Positions 33,471 through 46,861 of a stretch of 64,000 nt of DNA are shown in pieces. Under the pieces are notes generated by a model. The model saw nothing but the letters and a program-made list of their open reading frames with translations. It was not told where the DNA came from and made no database searches. The translations under genes were made by a program, and so were the position numbers. Source of the stretch: Ascidia mentula (lineage: Eukaryota; Chordata; Ascidiacea; Phlebobranchia; Ascidiidae); assembly GCA_947561715.1 (NCBI GenBank), contig OX387204.1, positions 4,717,001 through 4,781,000 of the forward strand, given 5' to 3'. Every line of letters starts with the position of its first letter. Positions within the stretch are counted from its first letter, which is position 1.

Positions 33471-36400
33471 ATGGGAAGAAGAACGCCGCCCAAGAAATAT
33501 AGAGTTGGAGTTTCCGGAAAGCAGACATGTTACCTCCGTGCTGAGGGGTCACCGCTTCCTTCAGTGTTGTTGGTGACCGACAGCAACGGGAGGAACATTG
33601 TCTGCCCCCAGGTGGTATCGGCGAAAAGTAAACTTTTTACCTTAAGTGCTATTTCTATTCCAGGGGGAACACTGAACCATGGAGCGGAGGAACTCATGTA
33701 CGGGAAAAGGTTCGAGTCAGTTGATTTTATCATTTTGGCTCTTGGTACGAACGACCTGGTCTCTCGACATGCTGATCACCACCATAACAGCATTGGGACC
33801 GATTTTCAACAGCTGCTCGAGGTGTGCCAACAAACGTACCCTCAGTCTCAGGTTGGTTACGTATATTGTATAACGGTATTGTTTGTTCCTGTTACTGCCA
33901 GCAAAGCAATTTTTTCCCCCGTAACCGTAAAATTGACTTTTTTGCCTACACACACTTTACGTTTTGTATATATTTTTGAGTAGATTGTGATGGCTGGTAT
34001 CTTGGAGCAGTCTGGTTTTCACGAACACTGCGTTCAACAAGCCAACCGGGTACTGCACAACCTTTCCGAGGAGTATGGGCTCACCTTCTTGGATTTTAAT
34101 ATCTCCAACGACCGAGGGAACTGGAGCGATCAACTCCATCTTTCGGACGTAGGGCTGCGCCACTACATGGACAGTCTTGAAGAGCATGTCCATACTCTTC
34201 TGACTGTAGAAGATCCTATTGGTAAGAAAAATGACCATTTTGCGTGTCTTCTAGTGTTAAACCACCTTATAAGCACGAAAACACAAAAAGGATCCATTTT
34301 ATGAAAAGTGTTTTGTTATATCATTAGTGTCTGCGGCAATATACATTATTTTAATCAAGAGGCACAACTATCAAGTTTTGTGCTGCAGTACCAACAACCT
34401 TCGAACAGCATTCCTCAAAACCAACAAAAAACAACTTTAGAGAATCATTCAACAAACAGAAAAAGTTCAAACCCCTTAGCTGCTTTGGTTGTGTCGTTGA
34501 GTGTATACGGCCAAAGAAGAGAGAGCAAGTGTTGGGTTCATCGACTACCAGGATAATTTGCGATGCCCCTGCCAAGGCAGTTCGTACTCCAGGCAGAGTC
34601 GACAGTGAAGCTGCGACGAGTGCGTCTGCCAAGGCAGTTCGTACTCCAGGCAGAGTCGACAGTGAAGCTGCGACGAGTGCGTCTGACAAGGCAGTTCGTA
34701 CTCCAGGCAGAGTCGACAGTGAAGCTGCGACGAGTGCGTCTGCTAATGCAGTTCGTACTCCAGGCAGAGTCGACAGTGAAGCTGCGACGAGTGCGTCTGC
34801 CAAGGCAGTTCGTACTCCAGGCAGAGTCGACAGTGAAGCTGCGACGAGTGCGTCTGCCAAGGCAGTTCGTACTCCAGGCAGAGTCGACAGTGAAGCTGCG
34901 ACGAGTGCGTCTGCTAATGCAGTTCGTACTCCAGGCAGAGTCGACAGTGAAGCTGCGACGAGTGCGTCTGACAAGGCAGTTCGTACTCCAGGCAGAGTCG
35001 ACAGTGAAGCTGCGACGAGTGCGTCTGCTAATGCAGTTCGTACTCCAGGCAGAGTCGACAGTGAAGCTGCGACGAGTGCGTCTGCCAAGGCAGTTCGTAC
35101 TCCAGGCAGAGTCGACAGTGAAGCTGCGACGAGTGCGTCTGACAAGGCAGTTCGTACTCCAGGCAGAGTCGACAGTGAAGCTGCGACGAGTGCGTCTGCT
35201 AATGCAGTTCGTACTCCAGGCAGAGTCGACAGTGAAGCTGCGACGAGTGCGTCTGCTAATGCAGTTCGTACTCCAGGCAGAGTCGACAGTGAAGCTGCGA
35301 CGAGTGCGTCTGCCAAGGCAGTTCGTACTCCAGGCAGAGTCGACAGTGAAGCTGCGACGAGTGCGTCTGACAAGGCAGTTCGTACTCCAGGCAGAGTCGA
35401 CAGTGAAGCTGCGACGAGTGCGTCTGCTAATGCAGTTCGTACTCCAGGCAGAGTCGACAGTGAAGCTGCGACGAGTGCGTCTGCCAAGGCAGTTCGTACT
35501 CCAGGCAGAGTCGACAGTGAAGCTGCGACGAGTGCGTCTGCCAAGGCAGTTCGTACTCCAGGCAGAGTCGACAGTGAAGCTGCGACGAGTGCGTCTGCCA
35601 AGGCAGTTCGTACTCCAGGCAGAGTCGACAGTGAAGCTGCGACGAGTGCGTCTGCCAAGGCAGTTCGTACTCCAGGCAGAGTCGACAGTGAAGCTGCGAC
35701 GAGTGCGTCTGCTAATGCAGTTCGTACTCCAGGCAGAGTCGACAGTGAAGCTGCGACGAGTGCGTCTGCTAATGCAGTTCGTACTCCAGGCAGAGTCGAC
35801 AGTGAAGCTGCGACGAGTGCGTCTGCCAAGGCAGTTCGTACTCCAGGCAGGGTCGGCAGTGAAGCTGCGAGGAGTGCTTCTGCTAAAGCAGTTCATGGAA
35901 CAGGAAAGTTGTTAGGATTTGTGTTCGATGTCTTCAAGCGAGGTATTTATACTATCTTGAGTTTTTGCATGTTCTATCTGTTTTTTATGCAATACTGCCT
36001 GTGTTCAGTTGGGTTTGGGTACATTGGTTGTTTCGCCTTGAGCAGCTTTGGTTTTATTCCCGGAATTCGGCGATTAACTCGAAATCGGCAAAAGAATCGA
36101 AATAGTGGCATTCCCGGTACGTTTTTATTAACGCCGCTGCAGTTGTCAGGTCGCTTGATCCTCACCGGTGGTTCACGGTTCAAAACTTGCAACGAAAAAA
36201 TCGACACGATTTGTAAGTACTTGCGTTTACATCGATTGAAAAAGTTTACCAGGAAAAGTGGTTTGAACTTTCTTCGTTCCAACGATCTTTGGCCCGGAAT
36301 GCAAGTTAACAGACGATTTAAAAAGTTGCTGAATTTTTGTAAAGTGCATAAATTACAAAACACATTGACTCAACGTCTTGATCTTTCTCCACGTAGCCCA

Positions 36401-39400
36401 GGTCACCAAAAGCAAAATTTGTTTTACGCCGCATTACCATCTTTAGTGGAGTGCCTACAAGAATACCCCCGCACGTTAAAACTACCAAACAAGGCCGTAA
36501 AAGCAGTTTTGAAATATTGCAAACTTCCAGTTAATGAAAAAAACAGGATGAAAGTAAAAAAGTTTTGGCTAGAAGAGAAATCATTTCGCAAAACTGCACA
36601 GTCGTATTTCAAACAACGTAATTGTTGCGAACCATCACCAAAGTTGTCCACACAGCCCAAAACGCCTTTCGGTAAGGCTTTATTTTGTATTTGTAACGCG
36701 CCCTATGATGGCACTTTAATGGTTGAATGTGAATCTTGCCAGCAATGGTTTCATCCCAGATGTGTATTTGAGGAAACGTCCGTCGCTGTAGGTTTAACGG
36801 AAAATCAATGGAAACGGTCGCATTTGGTTTGTCCTGGATTTGATTTGTGCTCGAAATCTTGTTTTGTACATAGGCCATTAAAATCCGATGATTTTGCTAT
36901 TGGTAATGATAAAACCGTGAAAAATAATAGAGAGCAAAGTGTGATTGACACCGATGAAGGGATGTTTCAATCTTCGTTTTCTGGACTAGATTTTCAGTCG
37001 CATGTAACAACTTCACCTGTCGCACTTTTACCTGCTTTTACTACACCCTTGACAGCTGTAGAAAATTTAGAAGTTGAACGTGATGGTTTGGGTGATGAGG
37101 CATCTGCCAAAATTCACAATAATTTGACCAATGAAACCGATGGCATGAACTTTAATTCGATATTACAAGAAAATTTTGATGTGACAAGTGAACTTGGTGG
37201 AATAAGTTTCGAAACCCAGCAAAACTTTCAGCATGCAGCCGATGTCGCGATAGACAGTAAATTCGTTCTTTCACTTCAGGAATGGCAATCAATTGTGAAA
37301 AATAGATCCGAAAATCACTTTGGTAGTAATGCGTACGTTGATGTCACAGTAATGCACCTTCGGAAAATCTATGCGGGTTGTGTCCCGAACATAGCCAACA
37401 ATTACTTGGTTAACTGTAGTGGCGTGAAGAATATCAAGAAATTGGACAAATGTTATAAGGAAGGTTGGGTAAACTTGTATTGTGCGCACAAAAGATGTGA
37501 AAATTGTGTTTGTGAGGTAAAATTTAAAGTGACGTTTTGGTCGTTTGTGGATAAAGTTGAAGGCCGCGTACAAATTACTGGAAAAAGAAACCATCACCGC
37601 GCTTGTAAGAAATGTAGACGTGTGTGTGGACTAATGAGGGAAGAACTTCGCAAAAAACTGCAGCATCAAACTGCAGTGAAACAATATCGCGATATGTTTG
37701 ACGAATTATTGCCAGAAGAACGTTGGTTAGGGGCTTGCACATATTTGCCTTCACAATCAGTTTTAAACAACATTAAAAGCGAACACAGTGGCAGCAAACG
37801 AATAAGCGATTCATGGTTTGTAAATTTAAATATGCAGCGACTGAAAATGAATAAAAAATTTATTCGTTGTATTTCGGCGCATTTTCCTATGGTGGCAATG
37901 TATTCCGACGCACAGATAAAAATTTTTAATCGCGTGTGCGCGTTTGATATTGCGTATTTTGATTCCACTGGCAGTGTGCTGCGCCGAATTGAAAATTATT
38001 CGGATTTCCAAGTGTATACCTTACTAATTCGAAATCCAACTAAAGGTGGCGCACCACTTCCGGTTGCAACTTGCGTGACATCAAAGCATGATGCGATCAC
38101 GATTAGTCATTTTTTGGAAACATTTCTCTCGGATTGTCTTAAAGTGTGTAGTGTGTCTCGAAAACCCAAACTGCTTATCATTGATGGCTCGATGGCAATG
38201 TGGAACGCTGTTTTAAAGGCATTTTGTCGGGAAACTCGTATAGAATTTTACAACAGGTGTTATAGAATTTTAACAGGCGTTCCAGACCACGGCGATTTGC
38301 AAAAAACTGTGGTCCATAATTGCTACAGCCATGCAATGAAAGCAGCCAAAATTTTATGCAACAAACACTGTCAAAGTTCAAAATTGTTGAAGACTTATTT
38401 GTTCTGGTTAAACATTTTTTTTAATTGCGAGAATATTACGGATCTAGATATGGCTGTGGAAAGTTTTATTGTTTTGACTAACTGCGAAGTTCCTTCCTCA
38501 TTAGTCGAATTTCATTACAACCGCTTGAAATCCAAAGGTGCGTCCGGTAAATTCAATTTTGATGACACTGACGACGACAAGGGTGTGGCAGGGCACACAG
38601 ATTATGTTTTTTCGAGTAAAGAAACAGATAAACTACAGGAAAAACAGTCCCCATTTTTTGTCCGGTACAAACGAAAATTAGAAAATTTTTTGAAAACGAG
38701 TTCTAAGACACCAACTTCCTCACAAATTGGCGCCAATGTCTATTACAATCCGAAATTATGTGAACGTTTGATCGATGTGGTTTTAAGCAGAATATGTTCA
38801 ACGTCTAAGTTAATGCTTGGGGATTTGTCACGGCATTTCCACGACAGTAAATCCAGCAACGAACAGGCCAACATGTTTATTACGTACGCGAAAGATTGCA
38901 ATGTGATAAAGAGTTGCCTCCACCAAACAATCCTTCACAATAACAAAACTCAAGGAATTATTGAGGAACATTTTCGAGATTTAAAACGAAACATAATTGA
39001 TGGAAAGCGAATAGCTCGAATAGACGATTTTGCTTTGAAATACTATGATGCCATTAAAGTTTTACAAAAACTCTTTGCCGATTCGTTAATGAGCTTTCGT
39101 GGAAAACCGAACAAATCCCCTTTAAACCCAAACAACACTGAAGCCGCTAAGCGTACATTGGTTGTGGAGTCAAAGTTTAAAAAGAGGAAAAGAAACAAAA
39201 CCAGTTTTTACTCTTCGGAAATCATATGTAAACGTTTAAAATACGAAAACGAAAAATCACTTTCTCCGCAACCAATGTTAACACTTGAGTGCACCCCGAC
39301 AATGTCATTTTTTACAAACTGTCCAAAACCAATTGAAAATTTTTACGACTGTAAGAAAATTGCAGATTTCATTTGGCATCATATACCTTTTACCCCAACT

Positions 39401-41581
39401 TCAATTTTTGACACCGCCCTCGTCATGCCCTGTCGTCAGTCAGTTTCTTGGTTAGATTTGTGTTCCCTTTGCAGTAGACCTCGTGGGAAAACGTATTGTG
39501 CTTTAACTCAAAACCCGGCGAACACGCACAACGACTTAACAATTGGTTGGTTAACGGACAACGTTGTAGATTGTTATATTTCCAGAACACTCCGTTATTG
39601 TAATTTACGTATGGCTGGTGGCTTTGGGTTTGTGTCAACTATTACAGCGGGAGAAATTTTGCAGGGCAAACAATTCAAAAATATTCGCAATGCACTTCGT
39701 GGTATGTTTCATAACGAACGTTTATGTGAGCATGTTTTTATTCCAGTTCTTTTTGAAGGGCATTTTGTGATTTTGTGGTATAAACATTTTGAGAACGAAA
39801 TGGTTCTTTATGATTCTACTGGAAGTTCGCGAAAACAACTCACGTCTTTAGTAAGGAAATGTTTAATTCCGATTTTTGTTTCGATAACCGGTCGTGACCT
39901 TTCTTTTAAATCCGACTCACTTGTATATCAGAGCGATCTGTCTAGTTGCGGTTTGTGTGTATGTTTCACCGTAGAAAAAATTGCAAACAACATAATTGGG
40001 ATTGATAAGATTGAGTTCGACGTTGCGCGATATCGTATTTGGATGGTGTTTGCGCTTGTCCAGGAATCGATCAGTTGCAGTGACAAATTAAATACTTGGA
40101 TTGTGAAAAACAAGCTAGTTTTGGCCGGTCTTCCAAATTTATATAATAACTGTTGGTTAAATTCTGTGTTACAAGCTGTTCAATGTTTGTTAGATCGCCC
40201 TTGTGTTTTTCCTAGTAAAACCACGATAGAAGGTAGGATTGGTCACTTAGTTTGTTATCTTGCACAGAACTGCGTTGATTCCTCATCATACTTGCAATTG
40301 GTTAAAGACGTTTGTAGTCACCTTAATTTTAATTTAAATGAGCAGCAGGACCCCACTGAATTTTTAATGCTTTTTAATTTTGCTTCCGTAATAAAGAGTT
40401 GTGGATTAAACTGGTCGTTTAAGTATCATTCATCAAAAACTTGCAAGGCATGTGGCAACGAAGAGAAATTTCAGAATGACCAATCTGTGCTTACGTTGCC
40501 ATTGTTCGATCACATCCCGGACAACAGCAATCTCAGTGCATATTGTGAAACTGAATTTCACAACGTTGCCATCAGCCATTGTTCCCATTGTAATTTGGAT
40601 ACAGAGAAGAAGATTAGCAGTGAGATCAAAAGTCCAACAGACGTATTATGCATTGTTGTTTTTAGGAATATAAGTGGCAAGAAAAGCAATAAACGTGTAG
40701 TCCCAGATGAATTGTTGCGTTTTGAACAAGGAGTTTTGTTTAGGCTTATGTCTGTTGTTGTACATATTGGATCCGGTGTTAACTCAGGCCATTATTTAAC
40801 GTACAAATTCAATAAATTTCATTTGACAGAATTTAATGACGACACTGTAAAACATGTCGCATGGAATAGTGTTAAAGAAAGGATATTTACGGGTTGTTGC
40901 ATTTTTTTTTACAAGAAAGTTAAGACCGGTATTGATTCATCCAGCACCCCAGCCCAACCTAAGATTTTTGTCCGTCGCAAGCCAAGACGTTTCAAGGAGT
41001 CGGCAGCGAAGTCTACGGATCGCATTATTGAAACAAATATTGTTTTGGAGCAATACATAGATGGAAAAAATATTGTAATTTCGAATGTTACTGAATTGAA
41101 CTCTGCTAGAAAACAATCATATGACCTTATTTTTAACAAAATAAAGGCGGCTTTATCAAAATCATTTCAACAAGCAAAAAATTTACCAGAATGTTACCGC
41201 CTATGTTTATATTACCATGGTAAAAAAAATATGTTGACAAAGTACAACAAAAATTTTGCCCCCCTTACAATCTCCCAAGATGAAATGAGCAATATAATGC
41301 GATTCGTGGAATATTCGTTTTGTCGACGTCTCGTGCGTCAACGACTTGTTGGTAGTCAGGTTTTCCGTGAATCATTTTGCGGCCGAGATATGAAACCAGG
41401 TTTGATTGTGGAAGGAAGCATGTTAAGTGAAATGGTGATAGACAAAATACTGGATGTAAATTTTTTCCTAAACAACGTTTTGTACCTTGAGGCCATCATT
41501 TGTTATTTAATGAGTACAAGTAGCTGTACATACGAGGAAACGTGTAGAAGGGTCGGTTCTAAACCATCGATTTTTGTTTAA
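33471..41581 (+). CDS. Transposon polyprotein: SGNH hydrolase – repeats – PHD – DDE transposase – Ulp1 protease – USP, ~2612 aa
   Basis: Inferred exons 33471–33851, 33984–34221 and 34362–41581; phases close (7839 nt). Domains in order: SGNH-like hydrolase (Ser in VTDSNGR at about 38, Asn in LGTNDL, DQLH with Asp and His at 176/179); 23 repeats of 19 residues (277–713); PHD finger (about 980–1042; CIC, CESC, HPRC, CPGFDLC); Cys/His-rich domain (about 1245–1300); DDE-like core with Asp in YFDSTGS (1407), Asp in LLIIDGS (1481) and candidate Glu in IIEEHF (1741); C48 Ulp1-like peptidase with WLTDN, His 2007, Asp 2024, Gln 2063 and Cys 2069, the canonical spacing; C19 USP-like peptidase with NNCWLNS (Cys 2137), a CxxC pair, SGHYLTY (His 2350) and NDD (2366); then an unknown C-terminal region. 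The join of the SGNH exons to the long exon rests on phase; the latter could instead be a separate protein. Confidence 0.85.
34571..35881 (+). repeat. 57-bp tandem coding repeat, 23 units
   Basis: 23 x 57 bp exactly; each encodes KAVRTPGRVDSEAATSAS plus one variable residue. Almost all variation is confined to the codons encoding A/D and K/N (GCC AAG, GAC AAG, GCT AAT), so units fall into three types. Only the last is diverged. Because 57 is a multiple of three and lacks stops, other frames on both strands also stay open; these are not genes. Confidence 0.97.
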
Positions 41582-41767
41582 AAGGACACAGTTGAATTTG
41601 CCTTCTTGTGTATACTTGTTGTTTTCTCTTTCATTTGATATGCATTTTAGACGAACAAGAGTTTTTAAGAAGGGGATACCTGACTACAAATTGGTTCTAA
41701 ACCAGTGTATAGGAACACATCCATGCATGTGAACTAACTTAGCAGTTATGTTTTGTTGTAAATTCAG

Positions 41768-41773
41768 AATAAA
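41768..41773 (+). terminator. Polyadenylation signal of the transposon gene
   Basis: AATAAA 187 nt after the stop codon and before the right-hand repeat array; the transcript would end at about 41790. Confidence 0.5.
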
Positions 41774-41954
41774 TCAATATGTTTACATTTCAGATCAGTT
41801 CTTTTCTTCATTTGGATGTGATTGCCTCCAAATATAGTTTTATCTGCAAAATAAAACCACTACGATTGCCGGAACCTTGACGTGGTGTAGTGGCTTTATA
41901 CCAATACCGGCATACTGACACAAAATAGACAAATTTATTACATATCACAACAAA

Positions 41955-44900
41955 CCTTCTATATGCCGTCACAGTCGTTGACCTGCGGTCAAATCCATTT
42001 CGCTGGGAAATTTGAAATGAGTTGGTATTTTAACTTATACCACGTTCATCAGCAGGCTCCAGGCAAGCTCTGTGCAAAATTTAAAAAAATCCTATGTCCC
42101 GGAAAGGTTTCAAATGTTCGCTTATACAAGAGACCTTGTCGCCAAGCTGTACGCTGGCAATGGGCTCTATGCCGTCACAGGCGGTGACCTGCGGTTAAGT
42201 TCATTTCGCTGGGAAATTTGAAATGAGTTGGTATTTTAACTTATACCACGTTCATCAGCAGGCCTCAGGCAAGCCCTGTGCAAAATTTAAAAAAATCCTA
42301 TGTCCCGGAAAGGTTTCAAATGTTCGCCTATACAAGAGAGCTTGTCGCCAAGGTATAAGCGGGCAATGGGCTCTATGCCGTCACAGTCGTTGACCTGCGG
42401 TTAAATCCATTTCGCTGGGAAATTTGAAATGAGTTGGTATTTTAACTTATACCACGTTCATCAGCATGCCTCAGGCAAACCCTGTGCAAAATTTGAAAAA
42501 ATCCTATGTCCCGGAAAGGTTTCAAATGTTCGCCTATACAAGAGACCTAGTCGCCAAGCTGTACGCGAGCATTGGGCTCTATGTCGTCACAGTCGTTGAC
42601 CTGCCTTTGAATCCATTTCGCTGGGAAATTTGAAATGAGTTGGTTTTTTTTACTTATACCACGTTCATCAGCAGGCTCCAGGCAAGCTCTGTGCAAAATT
42701 TAAAAAAATCCTATGTCCCGGAAAGGTTTCAAATGTTCGCTTATACAAGAGACCTTGTCGCCAGGCTGTACGCTGGCAATGGGCTCTTTGCCGTCACAGG
42801 CGGTGACCTGCGGTTAAGTTCATTTCGCTGGGAAATTTGAAATGAGTTGGTATTTTAACTTATACCACGTTCATCAGCAGGCCTCAGGCAAGCCCTGTGC
42901 AAAATTTAAAAAAATCCTATGTCCCGGAAAGGTTTCAAATGTTCGCTTATACAAGAGACCTTGTCGCCAAACTGTACGCGGGCAATGGGCTCTATGTCGT
43001 CACAGGCGGTGACCTGTAGTTAAGTTCATTTCGCTGGGAAATTTGAAATGAGTTGGTATTTGACCTTATACCACGTTCATCAGCAGGCTCCAGGCAAGCC
43101 CTGTGCAAAATTTAAAAAAATCGTATGTCCCGGAAAGGTTTCAAATGTTCGCTTATACAAGAGACCTTGTCGCCAAGCTGTACGCTGGCAATGGGCTCTT
43201 TGCCGTCACAGGCGGTGACCTGCGGTTAAGTTCATTTCGCTGGGAAATTTGAAATGAGTTGGTATTTTAACTTATACCACGTTCATCAGCAGGCCTTAGG
43301 CAAGCCCTGTGCAAAATTTAAAAAAATCCTATGTCCCGGAAAGGTTTCAAATGTTCGCCTATACAAGAGACCTTGTCGCCAAGCTGTACGCTGGCAATGG
43401 GCTCTTTTCCGTCACAGGCGGTGACCTGCGGTTAAGTTCATTTCGCTGGGAAATTTGAAATGAGTTGGTATTTTAACTTATACCACGTTCATCAGCAGGC
43501 TCCAGGCAAGCCCTGTGCAAAATTTAAAAAAATCCTATGTCCCGGAAAGGTTTCAAATGTTCGCCTATACAAGAGACCTTGTCGCCAAGCTGTACGCGGG
43601 CAATGGGCTCTATGTCGTCACAGTCGTTGACCTGCCTTTAAATCCATTTCGCTGGGAAATTTGAAATGAGTTGGTATTTTAACTTATACCACGTTCATCA
43701 GCAGGCCTTAGGCAAGCCCTGTGCAAAATTTAAAAAAATCCTATGTCCCGGAAAGGTTTGAAATGTTCGCCTATACAAGAGACCTTGTCGCCAAGCTGTA
43801 CGCTGGCAATGGGCTCTTTGCCGTCACAGGCGGTGACCTGCGGTTAAGTTCATTTCGCTGGGAAATTTGAAATGAGTTGGTATTTTAACTTATACCATGT
43901 TCATCAGCAGGCTCCAGGCAAGCTCTGTGCAAAATTTAAAAAAATCCTATGTCCCGGAAAGGTTTCAAATGTTCGCTTATACAAGAGACCTTGTCGCCAA
44001 GCTGTACGCTGGCAATGGGCTCTATGCCGTCACAGGCGGTGACCTGCGGTTAACTTCATTTCGCTGGGAAATTTGAAATGAGTTGGTATTTTAACTTATA
44101 CCACGTTCATCAGCAGGCCTCAGGCAAGCCCTGTGCAAAATTTAAAAAAATCCTATGTCCCGGAAAGGTTTCAAATGTTCGCCTATACAAGAGAGCTTGT
44201 CGCCAAGGTATAAGCGGGCAATGGGCTCTATGCCGTCACAGTCGTTGACCTGCGGTTAAATCCATTTCGCTGGGAAATTTGAAATGAGTTGGTATTTTAA
44301 CTTATACCACGTTCATCAGCAGGCCTCAGGCAAACCCTGTGCAAAATTTGAAAAAATCCTATGTCCCGGAAAGGTTTCAAATGTTCGCCTATACAAGAGA
44401 CCCTGTCGCCAAGCTGTATGCTGGCAATGGGCTCTATGCCGTCACAGTCGTTGACCTGCGGTTAAATCCATTTCGCTGGGAAATTTGAAATGAGTTGGTA
44501 TTTAAACTTATACCATGTTCATCAGCAGGCTCCAGGCAAGCTCTGTGCAAAATTTAAAAAAATCCTATGTCCCGGAAAGGTTTCAAATGTTCGCTTATAC
44601 AAGAGACCTTGTCGCCAAGCTGTACGCTGGCAATGGGCTCTTTGCCGTCACAGGCGGTGACCTGCAGTTAAGTTCATTTCGCTGGGAAATTTGAAATGAG
44701 TTGGTATTTTACCTTATACCACGTTCATTAGCAGGCTCCAGGCAAGCCCTGTGCAAAATTTAAAAAAATCGTATGTCCCGGAAAGGTTTCAAATGTTCGC
44801 CTATACAAGAGACCTTGTCGCCAAGCTGTACGCGGGCAATGGGCTCTTTGCCGTCACAGGCGGTGACCTGCGGTTAAGCTCATTTCGCTGGGAAATTTGA

Positions 44901-46861
44901 AATGAGTTGGTATTTTAACTTATACCACGTTCATCAGCAGGCTCCAGGCAAGCCCTGTGCAAAATTTAAAAAAATCCTATGTCCCGGAAAGGTTTCAAAT
45001 GTTCGCCTATACAAGAGACCTTGTCGCCAAGCTGTACGCGGGCAATGGGCTCTATGTCGTCACAGTCGTTGACCTGCCTTTAAATCCATTTCGCTGGGAA
45101 ATTTGAAATGAGTTGGTATTTTACCTTATACCACGTTCATCAGCAGGCTCCAGGCAAGCCCTGTGCAAAATTTAAAAAAATCCTATGTCCCGGAAAGGTT
45201 TTAAATGTTCGCCTATACAAGAGACCTTGTCGCCAAGCTGTACGCGGGCAATGGGCTCTATGTCGTCACAGTCGTTGACCTGCCATTAAATCCATTTCGC
45301 TGGGAAATTTGAAATGAGTTGGTATTTTAACTTATACCATGTTCATCAGCAGGCTCCAGGCAAGCTCTGTGCAAAATTTAAAAAAATCCTATGTCCCGGA
45401 AAGGTTTCAAATGTTCGCTTATACAAGAGACCTTGTCGCCAAGCTGTACGCGGGCAATGGGCTCTTTGCCGTCACAGGCGGTGACCTGCAGTTAAGTTCA
45501 TTTCGCTGGGAAATTTGAAATGAGTTGGTATTTTACCTTATACCACGTTCATCAGCAGGCTCCAGGCAAGCCCTGTGCAAAATTTAAAAAATCCTATGTC
45601 CCGGAAAGGTTTCAAATGTTCGCCTATACAAGAGACCTTGTCGCCAAGCTGTACGCGGGCAATGGGCTCTATGTCGTCACAGTCGTTGACCTGCCTTTAA
45701 ATCCATTTCGCTAGGAAATTTGAAATGAGTTGGTATTTTAACTTATACCATGTTCATCAGCAGGCTCCAGGCAAGCTCTGTGCAAAATTTAAAAAAATCC
45801 TATGTCCCGGAAAGGTTTCAAATGTTCGCTTATACAAGAGACCTTGTCGCCAAGCTGTACGCGGGCAATGGGCTCTTTGCCGTCACAGACGGTGACCTGC
45901 GGTTAAGTTCATTTCGCTGGGAAATTTGAAATGAGTTGGTATTTTAACTTATACCACGTTCATCAGCAGGCTCCAGGCAAGCCCTGTGCAAAATTTGAAA
46001 AAATCCTATGTCCCGGAAAGGTTTGAAATGTTCGCCTATACAAGAGACCTTGTCGCCAAACTGTACGCGGCAATGGGCTCTATGTCGTCACAGTCGTTGA
46101 CCTGCCTTTAAATCCATTTCGCTGGGAAATTTGAAATGAGTTGGTATTTTAACTTATACCACGTTCATCAGCAGGCTCCAGACAAGCCCTGTGCAAAATT
46201 TAAAAAATCCTATGTCCCGGAAAGGTTTCAAATGTTCGCTTATACAAGAGACCTTGTCGCCAGGCTGTACGCTGGCAATGGGCTCTTTGCCGTCACAGGC
46301 GGTGACCTGCGGTTAAGTTCATTTCGCTGGGAAATTTGAAATGAGTTGGTATTTTAACTTATACCACGTTCATCAGCAGGCCTCAGGCAAGCCCTGTGCA
46401 AAATTTAAAAAAATCCTATGTCCCGGAAAGGTTTCAAATGTTCGCTTATACAAGAGACCTTGTCGCCAAGCTGTACGCGGGCAATGGGCTCTTTGCCGTC
46501 ACAGACGGTGACCTGCGGTTAAGTTCATTTCGCTGGGAAATTTGAAATGAGTTGGTATTTTAACTTATACCACGTTCATCAGCAGGCTCCAGGCAATCCC
46601 TGTGCAAAATTAAAAAAAATCCTATGTCCCGGAAAGGTTTCAAATGTTCGCTTATACAAGAGACCTTGTCGCCAAGCTGTACGCTGGCAATGGACTCTTT
46701 GCCGTCACAGGCGGTGACCTGCAGTTAAGTTCATTTCGCTGGGAAATTTGAAATGAGTTGGTATTTTAACTTGTACCACGTTCATCAGCAGGCTCCAGGC
46801 AAGCCCTGTGCAAAATTTAAAAATATTCTATGTCCCGGAAAGGTTTCAAATGTTCGCCTAT
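41955..46861 (-). repeat. Right subterminal array, ~24 inverted units of ~206 bp
   Basis: The same unit as the left array in reverse orientation (TTTCAAATGTTCGC recurring every about 206 bp from 42115 to 46851). Subtypes parallel those on the left. With the left array it could pair as a stem of about 5 kb. Confidence 0.97.

Noticed and set aside
34351..35829. Long minus-strand ORF (about 490 codons) of ALVAASLSTLPGVRTALAD-type repeats, and two further ~450-codon repeat ORFs
   Set aside because: They are other frames of the 57-bp repeat, open because the unit is a multiple of three; the plus-strand frame continues into recognisable enzyme domains.
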